NCBI GenBank assembly: GCA_018812385.1
Contig: JAHJDU010000465.1
Location: 1 to 8,219, forward strand
Direction of reading: 5' to 3'
DNA from: Pseudomonadota bacterium
GTDB taxonomy: Bacteria; Desulfobacterota; Desulfobacteria; Desulfobacterales; Desulfobacteraceae
DNA: 8,219 nt
Below the pieces are notes generated by a model. It made no database searches, was not told the DNA's origin, and saw only the letters and a program-made list of their open reading frames with translations. Position numbers and translations under genes: made by a program. Below are positions 6,581 to 8,219 of the stretch, in pieces (within the stretch, counting starts at the first letter, position 1; each line of letters opens with the position of its first letter).

Positions 6581-8219
6581 CTAGTCGGAAATAATCTTAA
6601 TATACGGTACTTTTTTCAAGGTCCACTCATTGGTTTCTTTATTGTACAAAGAATTCGTAAAGCAGAACCATTCTTTGTCATTCTGCCCCATGAAGTCTCC
6701 TCTGTAGTAGAAGCCTGGGTATCTTGATTCTTCACGGTACTGGATGTGACGGGTATGAGCCTGAACAGTGTAGAGACGATGGTTGATTTCCCATGCCCTC
6801 ATGAGTTCATGCAGGTCACCGGCAGCAATTTTCTCAAGGTCTTCACGGAAGTATTCGAACAGGTCCATGAGGATCTCAAGGTTTTTGCCGGAAGTCATGT
6901 AATAAGTAGCTGTTCCACCGCCATACTCATTGGTCATCTTCATCAGACGCATGGCCATGCCGGCAGGTTTGCAGTAGTTCGGGTTAATATCTTCAGCAGT
7001 GGTGTAATTGCAGTGGTCAAGGTAATTTCTAACCGGTTTGTAAACAAAGTCCACCAGTTCCTGATCGGTTTCTTTAAAGCTTACTTCTGCAGGATTATCT
7101 CTGAGATATTGAACCATTGATTTTGCACAGATACGGCCTTCAGCATGGGAACCAGAGGAGAATTTATGACCGGAGCAGCCAACGCCGTCACCGGAAGTAA
7201 ACAGACCTTTGACGGTTGTCATTCTATTGTAACCCCATTTGTACTCAGCAGGAACCCAGTCTTCATTCGGGCCTGAACACCAGATGCCGCAGCATCCTGA
7301 ATGAGAACCAAGAAGGTATGGTTCCGTGGGCATGACTTCGGAATCTTTTTTCTCAGGTTCGGTATTTGTTGCACACCAGAGACCAGCCTGACCAATGGAC
7401 ATGTCGAGGAAGTCTTCCCAGGCTTCTGACTCAAGGTGTTTCATCTCTTTTTTGTCCATGGTCTCAGCCAGTTTTGCGAGGGCATCAGTAGTTTTCATAA
7501 TGATAGGACCACGACCTGCTTTGTACTCATTCAGCATGAGATGGTTTCTCAGGCAGGTCGGGGTAACAGCTGCGGTTCCATAGGGAGCATATTTTTCGAG
7601 TTCTGCTTTGGCTTCGTCAGAAGCAGCAAAGTTTTCACCAAGACCATTAACTGTCGCAGCTTTAAAAAGAAGGAACCACGCACCAACAGGGCCATAACCA
7701 TCTTTAAAACGGGCCGGGGTGAAACGGTTTTCCATCATGGAAAGTTCAGCACCTGCTCTGACAGCCATTGTATAGGTGGAGCCAGCGTTCCAGATGGGGT
7801 ACCATGCACGGCCTTTGCCCTCGCCGACTGAACGGGGCTGGTAGACGTTAACCGCGCCGCCGCAGGCAATCATGATAGTTTTTGCCTTGATGATGTAAAC
7901 TTTGTTTTCTCTTAAGGAGAAACCAACTGCTCCAGCAATTCGAGTGGGATCGTTTTTGTCGTTGAGAAGTTCAACGATAAAGCATCTTTCAAGGATGTTG
8001 TCTACGCCAAGGGCCAGTTTAGCGGCTTCGGCAACGATTCTCTTGTAAGATTCACCATTGATCATGATCTGCCATTTACCGGTACGGACAGGAGTGGCTC
8101 CGCCTTTGAGGGTACCAGCTTTCTGGCCTTTTTTGCCGTCAAGGTTCTTGCCGTCGTCGGTTTTTTTCCAGACAGGAAGTCCCCATTCTTCAAACAGATG
8201 TACAGAATCATCTACATGA
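6581..8219 (-). CDS. aprA: Adenylylsulfate (APS) reductase, alpha subunit, 5' end outside window
   Basis: AprA is the FAD-containing catalytic subunit of dissimilatory APS reductase (AprBA, cytoplasmic), which reduces APS to sulfite and AMP with electrons from Qmo via the AprB ferredoxin subunit. About 545 residues are visible; the frame is open to the window edge, and full AprA is usually about 650, so roughly 100 N-terminal residues with the main FAD motif are missing. Diagnostic stretches are HLFEEWGLPVW near the edge, WQIMINGESYK around 8065, CGGAVNVYQPRSVGEGKGRAW, RFKDGYGPVGAWF and SGDGVGCSGHKFSSGSHAEGR. The Arg in RFKDGYG and the His in SGHKF correspond, by family knowledge, to the substrate-site Arg and His. 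The ATG at 8063-8065 is internal, not the start. The gene ends with TAG at 6581-6583, 38 nt before a terminator, and should be preceded by aprB outside the window. Confidence 0.97.
   Translation of the reverse strand, partial: HVDDSVHLFEEWGLPVWKKTDDGKNLDGKKGQKAGTLKGGATPVRTGKWQIMINGESYKRIVAEAAKLALGVDNILERCFIVELLNDKNDPTRIAGAVGFSLRENKVYIIKAKTIMIACGGAVNVYQPRSVGEGKGRAWYPIWNAGSTYTMAVRAGAELSMMENRFTPARFKDGYGPVGAWFLLFKAATVNGLGENFAASDEAKAELEKYAPYGTAAVTPTCLRNHLMLNEYKAGRGPIIMKTTDALAKLAETMDKKEMKHLESEAWEDFLDMSIGQAGLWCATNTEPEKKDSEVMPTEPYLLGSHSGCCGIWCSGPNEDWVPAEYKWGYNRMTTVKGLFTSGDGVGCSGHKFSSGSHAEGRICAKSMVQYLRDNPAEVSFKETDQELVDFVYKPVRNYLDHCNYTTAEDINPNYCKPAGMAMRLMKMTNEYGGGTATYYMTSGKNLEILMDLFEYFREDLEKIAAGDLHELMRAWEINHRLYTVQAHTRHIQYREESRYPGFYYRGDFMGQNDKEWFCFTNSLYNKETNEWTLKKVPYIKIISD

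Noticed and set aside
8063..8065. ATG as the start of aprA
   Set aside because: The frame continues upstream to the window edge with conserved AprA sequence (HLFEEWGLPVW, TPVRTGKWQI), so this Met is internal.

Overview
The window carries part of the core dissimilatory sulfate-reduction locus of a sulfate-reducing bacterium, followed by a leucine-biosynthesis gene. All five genes lie on the minus strand, so transcription runs from high to low coordinates: aprA (5' part outside the window), qmoA, qmoB, qmoC, leuB. The aprA-qmoABC order, the QmoB and QmoC architectures and the fairly AT-rich DNA fit a Desulfobacterota (former Deltaproteobacteria) sulfate reducer, probably of the Desulfobacter/Desulfobacula group. 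The genus is a guess from protein character and composition; no database search was run.

Layout. 6581-8219 is the C-terminal part of aprA (APS reductase alpha subunit), open to the window edge. 6303-6580 is a structured spacer: a strong intrinsic terminator just after aprA, then two large inverted repeats before qmoA. 5028-6302 is qmoA. 2683-5018 is qmoB, but its reading frame is broken near 4872-4878 by what looks like the loss of one base. The first 48 codons and the remaining 717+ codons are in different frames, and restoring one base gives a normal 778-residue protein. 1456-2643 is qmoC, followed by a terminator at 1389-1422. 1157-1388 is an AT-rich spacer upstream of leuB (68-1156, TTG start), which ends in a second strong hairpin terminator at 12-49.

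How the genes work together. AprBA reduces adenylyl sulfate (APS) to sulfite and AMP in the cytoplasm. QmoABC is the membrane-bound quinone-interacting oxidoreductase that links the menaquinone pool to AprBA. QmoC carries the membrane and HdrC-like Fe-S parts; QmoA and QmoB are HdrA-like flavin/Fe-S proteins. QmoA and QmoB are tightly coupled at the translational level. leuB is metabolically unrelated and is insulated by terminators on both sides.

I see no undescribed multi-gene system here. The points that deserve a second look are the qmoB frameshift, the inverted repeats in the aprA-qmoA spacer, and the intercistronic hairpin touching the qmoC ribosome binding site.
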